Assembly (NCBI GenBank): GCA_948146395.1
Contig: OX411557.1
Location: 35,876,077 to 35,940,076 of the forward strand
Direction: 5' to 3'
Length of the DNA: 64,000 bases
Origin: Fragum whitleyi
Taxonomy: Eukaryota; Mollusca; Bivalvia; Cardiida; Cardiidae
This document shows, piece by piece, positions 1 through 10,804 of the stretch. The notes under the pieces were generated by a model, which had not been told where the DNA came from, made no database searches, and saw only the letters and a program-made list of their open reading frames with translations. Position 1 is the stretch's first letter. Each line of letters opens with the position of its first letter. Made by a program: the position numbers and the translations under genes.

Positions 1-2150
1 CGTCTGTCTCAGAAGCGAATATTGGTGAATACCAAATGTGACAGGCACGGAAGATATTACATTTGGGCAATTCTACTTTGCATTTTTTCAATTCATATCA
101 ATTCAAAATATCATTTGAAAATTAAACAAATGATAGCTTAATATTCAACCCTAGATACCACTCCAATTGACGATTAGATATTGCCGTGGTCAAGGAGGGG
201 GTGGGGGGGAAACAGATCCGTCATGCACTTGTTTACAATTCGACAGGCGTGTTTAGTTGTTAAATTATTCTGGAATAGTCATTGCGTTTTTTACAGAAAT
301 CATAAAAATCTTAATCGATGAATAAAAACTGGCTCCATCCTTCCCAAAATACGTTTAGAATTGGTTAACTACAGTTTAGGCAAAAACTAGCTCCGAGCAG
401 AAAAGTCTAAGATCAGCCGCAATACTGTAATAAGATATCGATAGTGAGTGATTTTACTGGCATCCAAACTCTTGAAGGTAAAAAATAGGTTCTCGTCGAA
501 AAATAAACCAACATTTGTAAGGATTCTCAATTCTTATTGGGAAGAAAGTCGAGAGGAAAAAAAACAACATTGTATTATACTGATACTATTTGTCAGTCAT
601 AGTCATGAAATTGATGCCGCCTTTTAAAAAAATAAATTTCTTAAATAAGATTCTTATTCGCTTTTGATGTGGAAATTAGGTTACAAAAATATTAATTATA
701 AAGACAATTAGTATGCAATTTACTGTGAAGCAATTATTTAATGTAAAAAGTTATACTTTAATTTCTAAACCTCAAACAGAAATTATCTATGAATTATACT
801 AATAGGGCACTAGACCTCCTTCAATCTATACCTAAATATTTCTCATCCTGCAGATAGCCTGTGTTATAAAATTGAAAAACGACATAAGTGTCAACCACGG
901 AAGTGGTTTTGGCTTCAGATATGATAAAAATGAATCTCTTAGGTTATGGTTTAAAATATTATCAATAAGTTAACAAATCATAACTTTAAACAATAAGTGC
1001 AGTTTAACTCAGGACTGACTAATATTCATAGGCGTTTCTTTGGTTGGTACTAAAAGACCTTTTCATCCTCTGAGAAGAAACAAAGATAGATAAAAAAAAA
1101 TACAACAATTTATCTAATTGAAATAAGCTTGAAAATGATAACAATTACTTTTGAAAAAACATATAGGTTGAAGACAGTTTTAGATAGGATTAAATCTTTT
1201 TTACCCATTTATGTTTAATTAATAAATGTACCTATTTCAAGTGTGTGAAAGAAATTTTCTCAGAGTAACAACTCATATTCTAACAAATATTATTCTAACA
1301 GGATTTTTCCTCTCTTTCCCATTCTTTGAATTTGCAGTAAAATTTCCGAATAACGGACATTTTGTCAAAACAATTTCCCTATTTCTTTCTTTTTTTTTTA
1401 TATTCATCGTTTCTCTTTTCTCTTTGTATTCAATATATCACTCTAGAATGCCACCAGGTTCGTTCACCTTCAGTACTTTCAGTGCTTTGATTGAATGTAG
1501 TTGTTGATCTTATCCTATTTGTGATTTTTGTGATCGACTTAGAATGGTTTTGAATGAGCTGAATGCGAATTTCTTTACTGTACCTATCTTTTCCAAAAAA
1601 TCAAATTTCACTTGCCATGCAAGTAAAAAGCCATCCAAATATCATTTCTTTAAAATATCGATGAATATTTTTTATGTGTGGAACGCGATCTGCTCATAAA
1701 TGGGGAGATTCATAAGAATAATTTATATTCCTTCTGTTAAAGGGTCCCCTGGGAGAAATTCTTGTGAGGTTTGGTTGACATCCATGCGTGCTTTAGCTTC
1801 TAACAAAAGGATCTCACCAAATGAACTATTTGAAATTGACCTCCGCTCATAAAAGGCATTATTTGCATGTGAGCATACTAATATTTTGCAGACTGATGCA
1901 GCGCTGCCCAGGGATCAATCACGTAAATAGATTCAAACTATAGGCGAAATTGAGTATTTTTATTAGATAGTTGAATCGCTACCATTGTTTACCTAATGTA
2001 ATTTCAATTTGAGATTTAAAATTTAAGCAACTACTCGGAACTTTCGACGATTGACGCTCATTTAACCATGATGTGATTTCATGCTGTTTGTAGACGCGTT
2101 ATATTATTTGCGAATCATCTTCGGAAAGAATCGTAACACATTCATTGTTC
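1..2150. other. Non-coding, AT-rich stretch with no recognised gene
   Basis: I see no conserved protein motif, RNA gene or repeat shared with the rest of the window. The longest open frame (1226-1507, 93 codons) is low-complexity, rich in Phe, Leu and Ser, and looks like chance translation of AT-rich DNA. Confidence 0.6.
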
Positions 2151-2179
2151 ACTGATGTCACTAGACTGGTAACCTTTTT

Positions 2180-3195
2180 TAATGGTAAATGCTGAAAATG
2201 CTGAATATTGAATCAATTAAAGACATACGAAAATTGGACCTTTTTGGTCAGCTATGTAATATGTCGCCCTCAAATGTTATTAAACAAGAATTCTCACATC
2301 GTTTGTGCAGTTTTTATTTGTCTGGTAAAAGTGTAGGCGACTTCATACATATTTTCAATGTATTGAATAAATATAAACTAGCTCACAATTTGTAAGACTT
2401 TTTTAATAAAGCAAACTTTCCAACCCAAACAATTTGGAAAAAAAACCTGTTAAGTCAACTGTTTATGAAAAATTTCAAGAAACTTGGTTGAATAACATAA
2501 CAGCAAATCCTTGCCTACATTTGTTTGCCTCACTTCATCCAGCCTTCTGTGAAAGTATTTTTTGGTACATTTGTAAATGCAAATTTAAATATCGCCTTTA
2601 TTGTAATACGGTTCTGAAAATGATTTCGCTCTTAGGTAGGATGTATTCAAAGAGTTTTTGTAATAAATGCGGTATGTCCTATGAAAATAAAGTTTTACAC
2701 TGTCTTATCCAGTGCAGCTCAGTCGAAGAAATAAGAATCAAACTTTATACTAAAATTTTACAATTACATGGAGAATCTATTTATTGCTGCTTTACTAGCA
2801 AAGCGAAGGAAGTCAAGGTCGCCATTCTGCTAAGTTTCCATGTTCCATGTTTTATACAATTATTGAAGCAAGTCATATTGACTTTTTAACATCAATTATA
2901 CCTTGCATTCACCAATTGTGGCATACGTTTAACAATAAATTTCTGGACCTTATACGTGCGCTTATGCATAATAAACATAAAACACGACCGCTAAAACGAT
3001 TGGGTAAAACCATTTTTTTTAATGTTTTCTTCTTTTCTCTTTATCCTCTTCTTTAAAGTTCTTCAAAATTCTTTCTTTTCTGTTTCTGTTCTTTTGAAAT
3101 GTGTCTTGTATATGTATGTTGATTATGTATTGTAATTGAATGTGTTTGTAAGGAATCTTCATGTAATTGGAGGAAATAAAGATGTGAACTATACA
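2180..3195 (+). mobile_element. LINE 3' fragment (pol C-terminal region and 3' UTR)
   Basis: Frames at 2189-2395 and 2434-2889 read as the end of a non-LTR retrotransposon polyprotein. After a hydrophobic/basic stretch comes a Cys-His cluster of the form C-x2-C-G ... H-C-L-x2-C (about residues 80-95 of the second frame), the zinc-knuckle-like tail seen C-terminal to reverse transcriptase in many animal LINEs. The frames are broken by stops, no endonuclease or RT lies upstream, and a GGAAATAAAG stretch near 3173 may mark the old 3' end. This is a 5'-truncated dead copy. The clade cannot be assigned from this part. Confidence 0.55.
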
Positions 3196-3199
3196 GTGT

Positions 3200-3795
3200 A
3201 TAGACACAAACTTTGTTTTTGCTCTAAACCCTCGAAATGCCCATGCGGATCATCCATACGTCCGATTAAAATTGCAACTTCATTTTGTATTTTAAAGGGG
3301 AATTTTCATTATCTTCACATGATAAAGAATTTTAGTTTCACGCCATTTACGAAATTAACAGTGATTTTGCGGCGAGAAGTCTTGAGAAATACTAATTGGA
3401 ATCTAAATAGACACTACTTTATTTCGAAGCTATTAAGAACCTACTGGGTGTTCCTACCATAGTAACACAAATATTGCATGGTATGTAGCATTTGATATGT
3501 ACTATACTTAGCAAAAGTAGAAACTTTTCACACTTCTTGGTCTGTTATGAATGACTTACAATGACTTAAGGCCAACTGTAGTGACATCTGGTTGTCGGGC
3601 ATTGTACAGAGACCACACAGACGTAAGAAGCGGAATATAACAATGAAGAAAACAACAGATACGATTTGTGATTTTAACTTACGATTATATTTTTCGTAAG
3701 AAGTTTAGTAAAACGGGCCCTCATGTGCGAGGTTTCATCAGCATGTCAGAAAGAGGGGAACAATATCGCAGCTAGATTTATACCTATAAATCATA
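3200..3795. other. No recognisable gene
   Basis: An open frame of 108 codons (3136-3462) begins inside the LINE 3' end and has no recognisable domain. I see nothing else here. Confidence 0.5.
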
Positions 3796-4045
3796 AAATC
3801 GATATTGCTCAAGCTACTACGTCTATTTAGCGACCAATTTTATTAAGCGACCACCATAAAAAATCACTTCACCGTAAGCAAAATCTCTGAAAAGTGGACA
3901 TTCTTAACGAAAAATTGGTTATTGTTGAATCTTATGTTGTTGAAACCCATTAGAATCGTCTCAAAAAGACAATTCTAATGCGTTTCGAACATCAAAGGAT
4001 TCAGCACGACTTGACCGACATTCTATAAATGCTATGAAAATGAAG

Positions 4046-4263
4046 TGTTATGGGAGGCCACTCTCACCACTGTCCCGCATAGCTTCGATTGTTTAGATAC
4101 AATTTCTGACACCTGCGTCAGGGAAGATCTTTTTAGTCTCAGTGGTTAGCGCATTGGACTATTACACCAATTATTTGAATAATTTTGTCCGCATGGGTTC
4201 GACACCGGCTCACTTCGGATATTTTTCAGCTATGCTTCGGTTGAGGACAGTTCGTACGTAACA
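4046..4263 (+). repeat. 5' LTR of the TRIM-like element
   Basis: 218 bp. It carries a perfect Pol III B box, GGTTCGACACC, at 4196-4206. The region upstream (AGTGGTTAGCGCATTGGACT) resembles a tRNA D arm, although its A box has an extra base compared with the consensus. Confidence 0.78.
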
Positions 4264-4281
4264 TGGGAGCTCGTCCGGGAT
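4264..4281 (+). promoter_or_regulatory. Primer-binding site, tRNA-Pro type
   Basis: TGGGAGCTCGTCCGGGAT follows the 5' LTR with no gap. It differs by one base from the tRNA-Pro primer-binding site used by several known LTR elements and retroviruses, and would pair with the 3' end of tRNA-Pro to prime minus-strand synthesis. Confidence 0.75.
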
Positions 4282-4382
4282 TGGCTATTGAGCCATTTGT
4301 GTCGGCATTGTATCGACTCGGTCAGTTCAAAAGGCACATTACTGTTTAGATAGGCTTTCGTCATCAATATTAGATGGATCCT

Positions 4383-4394
4383 AAGAGGGGGGGG
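4383..4394 (+). promoter_or_regulatory. Polypurine tract
   Basis: AAGAGGGGGGGG abuts the 3' LTR, the position expected for the plus-strand primer of an LTR retrotransposon. Confidence 0.7.
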
Positions 4395-4612
4395 TGTTAT
4401 GGGAGACCACTCTCACCACTGTCCTGCATAGCTTCGCTGGTTTAAATACAATGTCTGACACCTGCGTCAGGGAAGCTTATTTTTGGCTAAGTGGTTAGCG
4501 CATTTGACTTGTACACCAATTATTTGAATATTGTTGTCCGCCTGGGTTCGACATCGGCTCACGTCAGATATTTTTCAGCTATGCTTCGGTTGAGGACAGT
4601 TCGTACGTAACA
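4395..4612 (+). repeat. 3' LTR of the TRIM-like element
   Basis: 218 bp. TGGCTAAGTGG at 4484-4494 is a perfect match to the Pol III A box (TRGYNNARNNG). GGTTCGACATC at 4545-4555 matches the B box with one change. The 50 nt gap between them is tRNA-like. Confidence 0.78.
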
Positions 4613-4959
4613 GGAGTGACACATTTATGATGGCATTTCGTATTAAGCGACCATTCCCATAAACGACCGTTATTGGTGGTCCCTTAAGTGGTCGCATTAC
4701 ACAAGTTTTACTGTATAGTTTTCGCCAGATATCAGATAAGTTAGGCATTTCAGGATATATTTCTACACTCTGTGTAAATTAGGCAATCAATTAGTAATTC
4801 GATTTTGTATAAAGATTTATTATAAACAAATATAGCTTATCTGATATCCATATGACCAAAAATCCCGATTGAAACAACGGTGTAATCAGTCTTGGTTCAC
4901 AATTTTTTCAAAGACAGTTACTATGTTTTACCACCTTGTGATTTATTTGTTTGAATATG

Positions 4960-5110
4960 AGTAAATCGCCGCCTTAAACATTTTTTATAGTCATGTCGCG
5001 GCGGCTGGAGTACATAGCCATGGATCCTTGGTAATTCTTTCACCAGAACTACCTAGTGCATCCTGTCTAAGTCCCAAAATCCTCATCACTCATAGGTTTG
5101 TGAATGTCCA
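4960..5110 (-). mobile_element. SINE fragment, tail region, minus strand
   Basis: Read on the minus strand, the order of short blocks matches the copy at 33360-33650 and, more loosely, those at 19.7 and 62.9 kb. It is degraded and has no visible promoter head. Confidence 0.45.
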
Positions 5111-6060
5111 CGTATTGCCTTTATTTATTGGAAAGTAACGATCCAAAGTCTTACAAAACAATCATTTACATTTCGCAAGAAAGCAGCGAAAATATCGTAA
5201 CTACAGTCTGAAAAAAGTTGTAGATACAATATTTTCGTCGTTAATCGACGGTTTGCAACATGGCCTTAGCAATCGGGTCAGTATTATAAAAAACGATTAA
5301 TTACTTAATCCAAGGATTAAAATCTGACCGATATTTAGTGTCCCTTCATAATCTTCAATACCCGTGCCGAAATATACATGAGTAATAACAAGATTTATGC
5401 AATTCCCAAATTTCTCAACCCCGACACAGTTTCAGTGCATTTAAACCGTATTAATGTGGCTTCGCCGCTTTGTGTCGAGTATCAGAAAAAGAGTTTGCAC
5501 TTGTTACATGAAAGACAATTCATTACTAGTATATGCGCCCGGCAATATCTGACCTTCAAATGTGAAAATCGACCCGGTTTGACCATCAGCCTCAATTGTT
5601 TAAATATCATTTAACCTCAAATTTTGAGATTTATATTCATCTTGAAATAGGTACATTGTATCTATCATGCGATGAACTCTTTATTAACCTTGTATCACCT
5701 GTCTAATAACATAACATGATATCTGGCAGCCTGCTTTAGAAACAAACAATTAACACACTTTTGATTTTAACAAGATCTTTCATGTGAATATCTTTCACTT
5801 TAAAGATTTCATTAAATTTTAAGACTGAAAAAATGATGCTTGTTAAAAAGAATAACATATATGTCTAAGTGTCTTTGAAAAAACTATGTAATCTTGTCCG
5901 GCGGCTGTGAGAAATTAAAATGATTCGACAAAACCTTGTCACGATGATTCTCTCAACCTCGCCTAGATAACATCGATATTATAAGACACTTACTCATTAT
6001 TCTCTATATATAGGACAAACACAGTTGACAATTCTAGGGTGTGACCTTGACCTTGATACA
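5111..6060. other. No recognisable gene
   Basis: A 78-codon open frame at 5378-5614 has no recognisable motif. No repeat shared with the rest of the window was found. Confidence 0.5.
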
Positions 6061-6080
6061 GAAACAGCCATGCGTTAAGG

Positions 6081-6329
6081 ATGTCAAAACGGTACAAACA
6101 AGTCAGGATGCATGGCTCTAAAGTTGTTGTCCATAATTCCGTGAATAACACACGTACTTGGGGCAATGGAAATAATCGTAATGACAATCAACATGACAAC
6201 AGGGCAAATAGTCAGTCTCGCACAAACAATGGAATTGGTTACAATAGAAACAATAACACCAACCAGTTTAATCAAAGGCGAGGTAATCGTAGAGGAGGTC
6301 CGAGAGGTGGTGGTCGTGGTCGTCATTAG
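6081..6329 (+). CDS. LINE ORF1-like basic protein
   Basis: 82 codons, rich in Asn, Arg and Gly, ending in an RGG-type tract (residues 68-82) of the kind that binds nucleic acid without a folded domain. It stops directly before the endonuclease frame. No zinc knuckle or RRM is visible, so it may be the remaining end of a longer ORF1. The ATG at 6081 is the first in frame but the true start is not established. Confidence 0.45.
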   Translation: MSKRYKQVRMHGSKVVVHNSVNNTRTWGNGNNRNDNQHDNRANSQSRTNNGIGYNRNNNTNQFNQRRGNRRGGPRGGGRGRH

Positions 6330-6335
6330 GTCAAA

Positions 6336-7150
6336 GTGGGTTTTTGGAACGTTCGTGGTTGGAATAAAGACTCTGATAATATAAACAGTTTTCTACGGTC
6401 TTCTTGTGTCCTTAGTGGTGACTTTGACATTATTGCTATCGCCGAAACTCATCTTAGTAATGAAGAAATACCTTCATTGACAGGTTTTACATGGTTAGGA
6501 AATAACCGACTAAATATTCATAGAAATGCTAAAAATGGTTCCGGTGGCGTTGGATGTTTTATTAAAAATGATATTTATAACGATTTTTCAGTTACTATTT
6601 AGATAAATCATCTGAAGGAATTTTGTGGATAAAATTTGTTCACAAATGTAGCCATTTCGTTTTTATATGTTGTGTTTGTTATTTGACACCAGAAAATTCA
6701 TCCCGTCCATTTGATGTTAATAGTTTTTTTGATACATTGACAACAGATATTTATAAATTTCAAAATGACGGATTGTTGTTCATATGTGGAGATTTTAATA
6801 GCCACTGCGGTGGATTGGAAGACTTTATTTGTGGGGTAGATGATATTCCGCATCGTGATGTAGTAGATTTAAAAAGTAATAAGTATGGTGAACTTCTGAT
6901 AGACTTTCTTACTAGTACAAATATGTGCATGTTAAACGGTAGGAATTATATCACCAATGATTTCACGTCAGTTTCAACAAAAGGTTTATCTGTTGTAGAC
7001 TATTGTTTTGTTTCGCATGACGATCTCTGTAAATTTAGTAACTTTAGAGTAACTAGGCCTCTAACTTTGTTACAACAGTGTGATGATGTAGATACTTTTG
7101 CGGATGCAAGCGTACCTGATCACTCACTGCTTTCTTGGTATATCGAATAA
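6336..7150 (+). pseudogene. LINE ORF2, endonuclease domain (broken)
   Basis: The frame opens with the endonuclease strand GFWNVRGWNK, then has an AETHL block (the catalytic Glu region), GDFNSHCG (metal-binding Asp/Asn), DYCFVS and a final SVPDHSLLSW with the Asp-His pair. This motif order is diagnostic of APE-type LINE endonucleases. A 1 bp deletion near 6600 shifts the frame between 6336-6602 and 6623-7150, and a TAA at 7148-7150 interrupts the link to the RT in the same frame. Confidence 0.8.
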
Positions 7151-9284
7151 CCGCAAAACTTAACAGATAGATCTAACGATCACAACATTTTTGACCAAGT
7201 TCACTATAAGTATGATTTTAAGAAAGTTCCAAATGATTTTCTGTATAATGATGAAACTTTGTATAATGCTAACTATTTGATTGATGCCCTTGAGCAAGGC
7301 CTTCAATCTCAAGATGATGTTGATATTGTCTATGATGAATGGGTTAAGATAGTAAAAGATAATATGCACAAACGATTACCATGTCGAACCCTACCATATA
7401 GTATTTCCGGTAATAAACGTCGTAAACCAGGGAAACCCTGGTGGAACGACGAACTTACAAAGTTGTGGTCTGATGTCTGTAGAGCAGAGCGTTTATGGGT
7501 TAGTTGCAAACACAGTGGTCTAAAGAAACATTTACATGTTGATTTTATCAGAGTTAGAAAAAAGTTTGATAAACAAGAGCAAAAATACAAACGTTTACAT
7601 TGGTATGATCTTCAACGAAGTATTTTGGATAAGTGTAATGCAGGAAAAGCTGATTTTTGGAAATCTATCGGTAAAATCGGTATCGGTAGCAAAGAGAATG
7701 CTGCTATTCCCTTTGAAACAATATTAGAAGATGGTTCAATTTCATCAAACGTCTGTGATGTTCTTGAACGTTGGAAAATTGATTTTGAGCAACTTTTTAA
7801 TAGTAACCACGACATGGATACTCGTGAAAACATTGTTCAAAAAGAAATAAGTAATTTTAACGAACCATTATTTAATCAAAATATAACTGTACTAGAAATT
7901 AAAACAGCCATAGATCAAACTAAAAATGGCAAAGCTAGTGGTGTCGATAGTATCCCTATAGAAGTTTTAAAAAATGATACGTCTGTCTAATTTTTACATT
8001 CACTGTTTAACGTTTGTTTTGAAAAAAGCACAGTACCATCTATGTGGGGAAAGTGCATTATCAATCCTATTCCAAAGTCTTCTGTAGATGATCCTAGAAA
8101 TCCTCTTTCCTATAGAGGCTAATTCTATGTTTAAGTTGTATTGTAGTATTTTAAACAATAGATTGTCAAAATGGGCTGAGGATAATTCTAAGATTGTTGA
8201 TGAACAGAATGGTTTTAGAAAAAATCGCAATACTATTGACCATTTGTCTTCTTTAACAAGTATTATAGAATCAAGAAAAAGGGTTAAAAAATCAACATTT
8301 TGTTCATTTATCAATTTTAAGAAAGCATATGATTTTATTGATAGAGATAACTTATGGAACAAGCTAAATGATATTGGTGTTACAGGAAAAATGTTTTACG
8401 CAATTAAGTCTCTTTATTCGTCGATTTCTTCCTGTGTACGTGTGAATGGACTATGCACTGATTGGTTTGAGGTAAAACGTGGTTTAAGGCAAGGTTGTGG
8501 GTTGTCTCCCTTGCTTTTTAATTTGTTTATTAATGACCTAGCTGTTTATCTCAAATCTTTCAATTGTGGGATAGAAATAGACAATGATAATGTTTGTATA
8601 CTTTTATACGCTGATGATATTGTTTTATTAGCGGACAAACCTGAAGATTTACAAATTTTACTAGACCAGCTCAATATATGGGGTTTGTCTAACAATATGT
8701 CGATAAATCCACTTAAAAGTTACATTGTACATTTTAGACCAAATTGCAAATCTAGGACAGAAGTTGTATTTCGTTGTGGTAATTCTATGTTGAAATGTGT
8801 TGAAAGGTATACTTATTTAGGTTTTGTTTTACATGAGCATTTGGATTACAATGTTACAGCAAAAGCAGTAGCTTTGAAAGCAAACCGTGCTCTTGGTCTT
8901 CTGATTGCAAAATGCAAAGTGATTGGCGGCTTTACCTACGATGTTTTTACCCAGCTTTATGATTCTTTGGTCTGGCCAGTAATAGAATATGGCTCAGCAA
9001 TTTGGGGTGTTAAGTCCATTTCTTGCATAAATGCAGTGCAGAATAGGGCAATGCGCTTTTTCCTCGGAGTAGGCAAGTACACACCTAATGCAGCGGTTGC
9101 TGGTGAGATGGGCTGGTTGCCACCTAATGTCCGACAATGGAAAGCAATAAGCAATCTTTGGTGTCGTCTCTCCAGTTTCCCTAATACCCGTATAAATAAG
9201 CGCATTGCCCTATGGGCACAAAATATTGCTAGTCAAAGATGTAGAAATTGGTTTTATGTTGTAAGGAAACTTGTTTTGAGTTAG
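7151..9284 (+). pseudogene. LINE ORF2, reverse transcriptase domain (broken)
   Basis: The linker is 7151-7990 and the RT core 8088-9284. Visible RT blocks are KNGKASGVDSIP, EQNGFRKN, FINFKKAYD (motif A), RQGCGLSPLLF (motif B), YADDIVLL (motif C) and YTYLGFVL. Motif A has Asn (codon 8313-8315) where catalytic Asp is expected, so this copy would be dead even without its frame breaks. A stop at 7988-7990 and a stop plus frameshift near 8120 separate the linker from the core. Confidence 0.85.
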
Positions 9285-9834
9285 ATTGTGCAGAATTCCA
9301 GTCAATAGATTCTGTTCACAATAAAACAAAGATGTTCGGTCTATTGAAAGAAAAATTAACTCAAAGTTATATTGCAGAATGGAACTTATCTCTTACAAGA
9401 CAAACTGGAAGAAATAATATTGGTAGAAATAAATTGAGAACCTATGCACTTTTTAAAACTAATTTCGAAACTGAAGAATATTGTAGAGTAATTTTACCTT
9501 TTAAACATCGCTCAGCTATGAGTAAATTTAAATGTGGTGTGGCTCCTTTAAGAATTGAAGGGGAAGGTATGAAAATCTTGAATTGGTAGACCGGAAGTGT
9601 CCGTTTTGTAACACTTTGGAAGATGAATGTCATGTTTTGTTTCATTGTAAAAATTATGAAGAATTCCGTCATGATCTTCACAATAAAGCATCTTCTGAAC
9701 ATCAAAATTTCAAGAACATGAACGATATAGAGAAGATAAAAATATTATTTACCAACCATAATTTAATTAGAATAACAGCCAAAACCTGCTTCTCAGTTTT
9801 AAATAAAAGATCTTTGCTCAGTTTGTGTAAATAA
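9285..9834 (+). pseudogene. LINE ORF2, C-terminal Cys/His region (broken)
   Basis: Split over two frames (to 9589, and 9583-9834) by a 1 bp shift near 9568. It contains a CPFC ... ECHVLFHC cluster, the C-terminal zinc-knuckle-like motif common downstream of the RT in invertebrate LINEs. It ends in TAA at 9832-9834 and is followed by about 370 bp of 3' UTR. Confidence 0.75.
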
Positions 9835-10206
9835 CTTTTATTTTTAACAAGTTCCCAAGTGATATATATTTTAACGTATATTACCAAGAACCAGGTGCTA
9901 ATTATGTACACTGTCAGTTTGAAAGGGTTAATTGCCTTTTTCTTTTTCATTATAATTTAAACAAACCACAAATTTCCCGTCACATATAAACGTATTTTCT
10001 CCATTTATTGAATAAGACGAAAACAACTGTAACATTAGCAACTGGTTCTTACTCTATCTTCTTTTGTGAAGCAACTGTTACGGTTAGTATTGTTTTAATC
10101 ATGTAAGTCTCTTATAATTCTATATGTGAATGGTCATGTACTTTTTAAAGTTTGTATAAATGTTTGTAAATGATGTACATGAATGAGACTATAATAAAGA
10201 TATATA

Positions 10207-10305
10207 TAACAATTTGCCGATGATTCCCCGCTTTGAACTTGCACTTGCGCGCAAAGCGGGGTTTAATTGGCAACCTATGTGCACCGTTTTGTAATGGGCA
10301 GGTAC
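10207..10305. repeat. Palindromic element, degenerate copy
   Basis: The core hairpin CCCCGCTTTG ... CAAAGCGGGG (10227-10262) matches the palindromic elements at 26.8, 32.1, 45.6 and 62.5 kb. The outer arms are decayed. It sits directly at the LINE 3' end. Confidence 0.6.
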
Positions 10306-10804
10306 AGCTACACACCGAGGGGGGGGGACACTTGGTATGAAATTATCTGAAATACAATTTTGACCCGTCACACAAAAGGAACAATCTGGTAACTCTGTAA
10401 AATAATTATTTGTAAAAAGGGTTGGGTCCAGCACAGGTCTACAAGCAGGTATATTTTGAAACTAATTACTACCAATGACGATATCTAGAATAAAGAGATT
10501 GTCTTTTTCTAACATAGAACAATTCTGATAAATTCGCCGAAAAGTCCGTCTATAGTCTCTTTAATTAAATTTTAAAGCCTTGGAAAACGTCAATTTCAAA
10601 ATATCTCTTCTCGTCGTTCCTCGCTAAATCATCTAAATGATAGCTTGAATCACCATGGCAGTTGGTTTTATATTTTCACATAAAAAATTGAATATAAAGT
10701 TAAATAAAGACAAATAATTAAAATTTCATTGAAATGCTTGGTGCTTTTTATTGAATTTTATTCAAGCATATTTTACGATTTGAGTAGAAGTGCATGACTT
10801 TTTT
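10306..10804. other. No recognisable gene
   Basis: AT-rich sequence with no motif or repeat that I recognise. Confidence 0.5.

Larger units (their letters stand above)
4046..4612 (+). mobile_element. Miniature LTR retrotransposon (TRIM-like), 567 bp
   Basis: Two direct repeats of 218 bp begin TGTTATGGGA and end CGTACGTAACA, so they obey the TG...CA rule. The 131 bp interior starts directly after the left repeat with an 18 nt sequence matching a tRNA-Pro primer-binding site with one apparent mismatch, and ends in a purine tract directly before the right repeat. The flanks are GAAG (4042-4045) and GGAG (4613-4616), a plausible 4 bp target duplication with one change. There is no coding capacity, so it must have moved in trans. 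The repeats differ at roughly 20 sites by eye, so it is not recent. Both also carry tRNA-like promoter boxes. Confidence 0.8.
3797..4715 (+). repeat. Dispersed 'GCGACCA' repeat, copy 1, interrupted by a miniature LTR element
   Basis: One end reads GCTCAAGC ... TTTAGCGACC and the other ends in GGTCCCTTAAGTGGTCGC ... GTTTTACTGTA. Related copies lie at about 23585-24365, 29268-29586, 43566-43875, 51208-51556 and 58990-59286, with the same ends and a central fold-back around TAGAATCGTCT. This copy is split at 4042-4616 by a TRIM-like element; outside it, the two halves align with the uninterrupted copy at 29.3 kb. Confidence 0.7.
6081..10205 (+). mobile_element. Nearly full-length, inactivated LINE
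   Basis: A short basic ORF1-like frame is followed by an apurinic-type endonuclease, a reverse transcriptase and a Cys/His C-terminal region, in the usual order of an APE-type non-LTR retrotransposon. The reading frame is interrupted by frameshifts near 6600, 8120, 9250-9280 and 9568 and by in-frame stops at 7148-7150, 7988-7990 and about 8120. The 3' UTR runs to an ATAATAAAGATATATATA tail near 10200. No RNase H domain is visible. The clade is uncertain (I/Nimb-, CR1- or Jockey-like are possible). Confidence 0.85.

Noticed and set aside
1226..1507. 93-codon open frame with hydrophobic character
   Set aside because: Hydrophobicity comes from T-rich sequence; no family resemblance.
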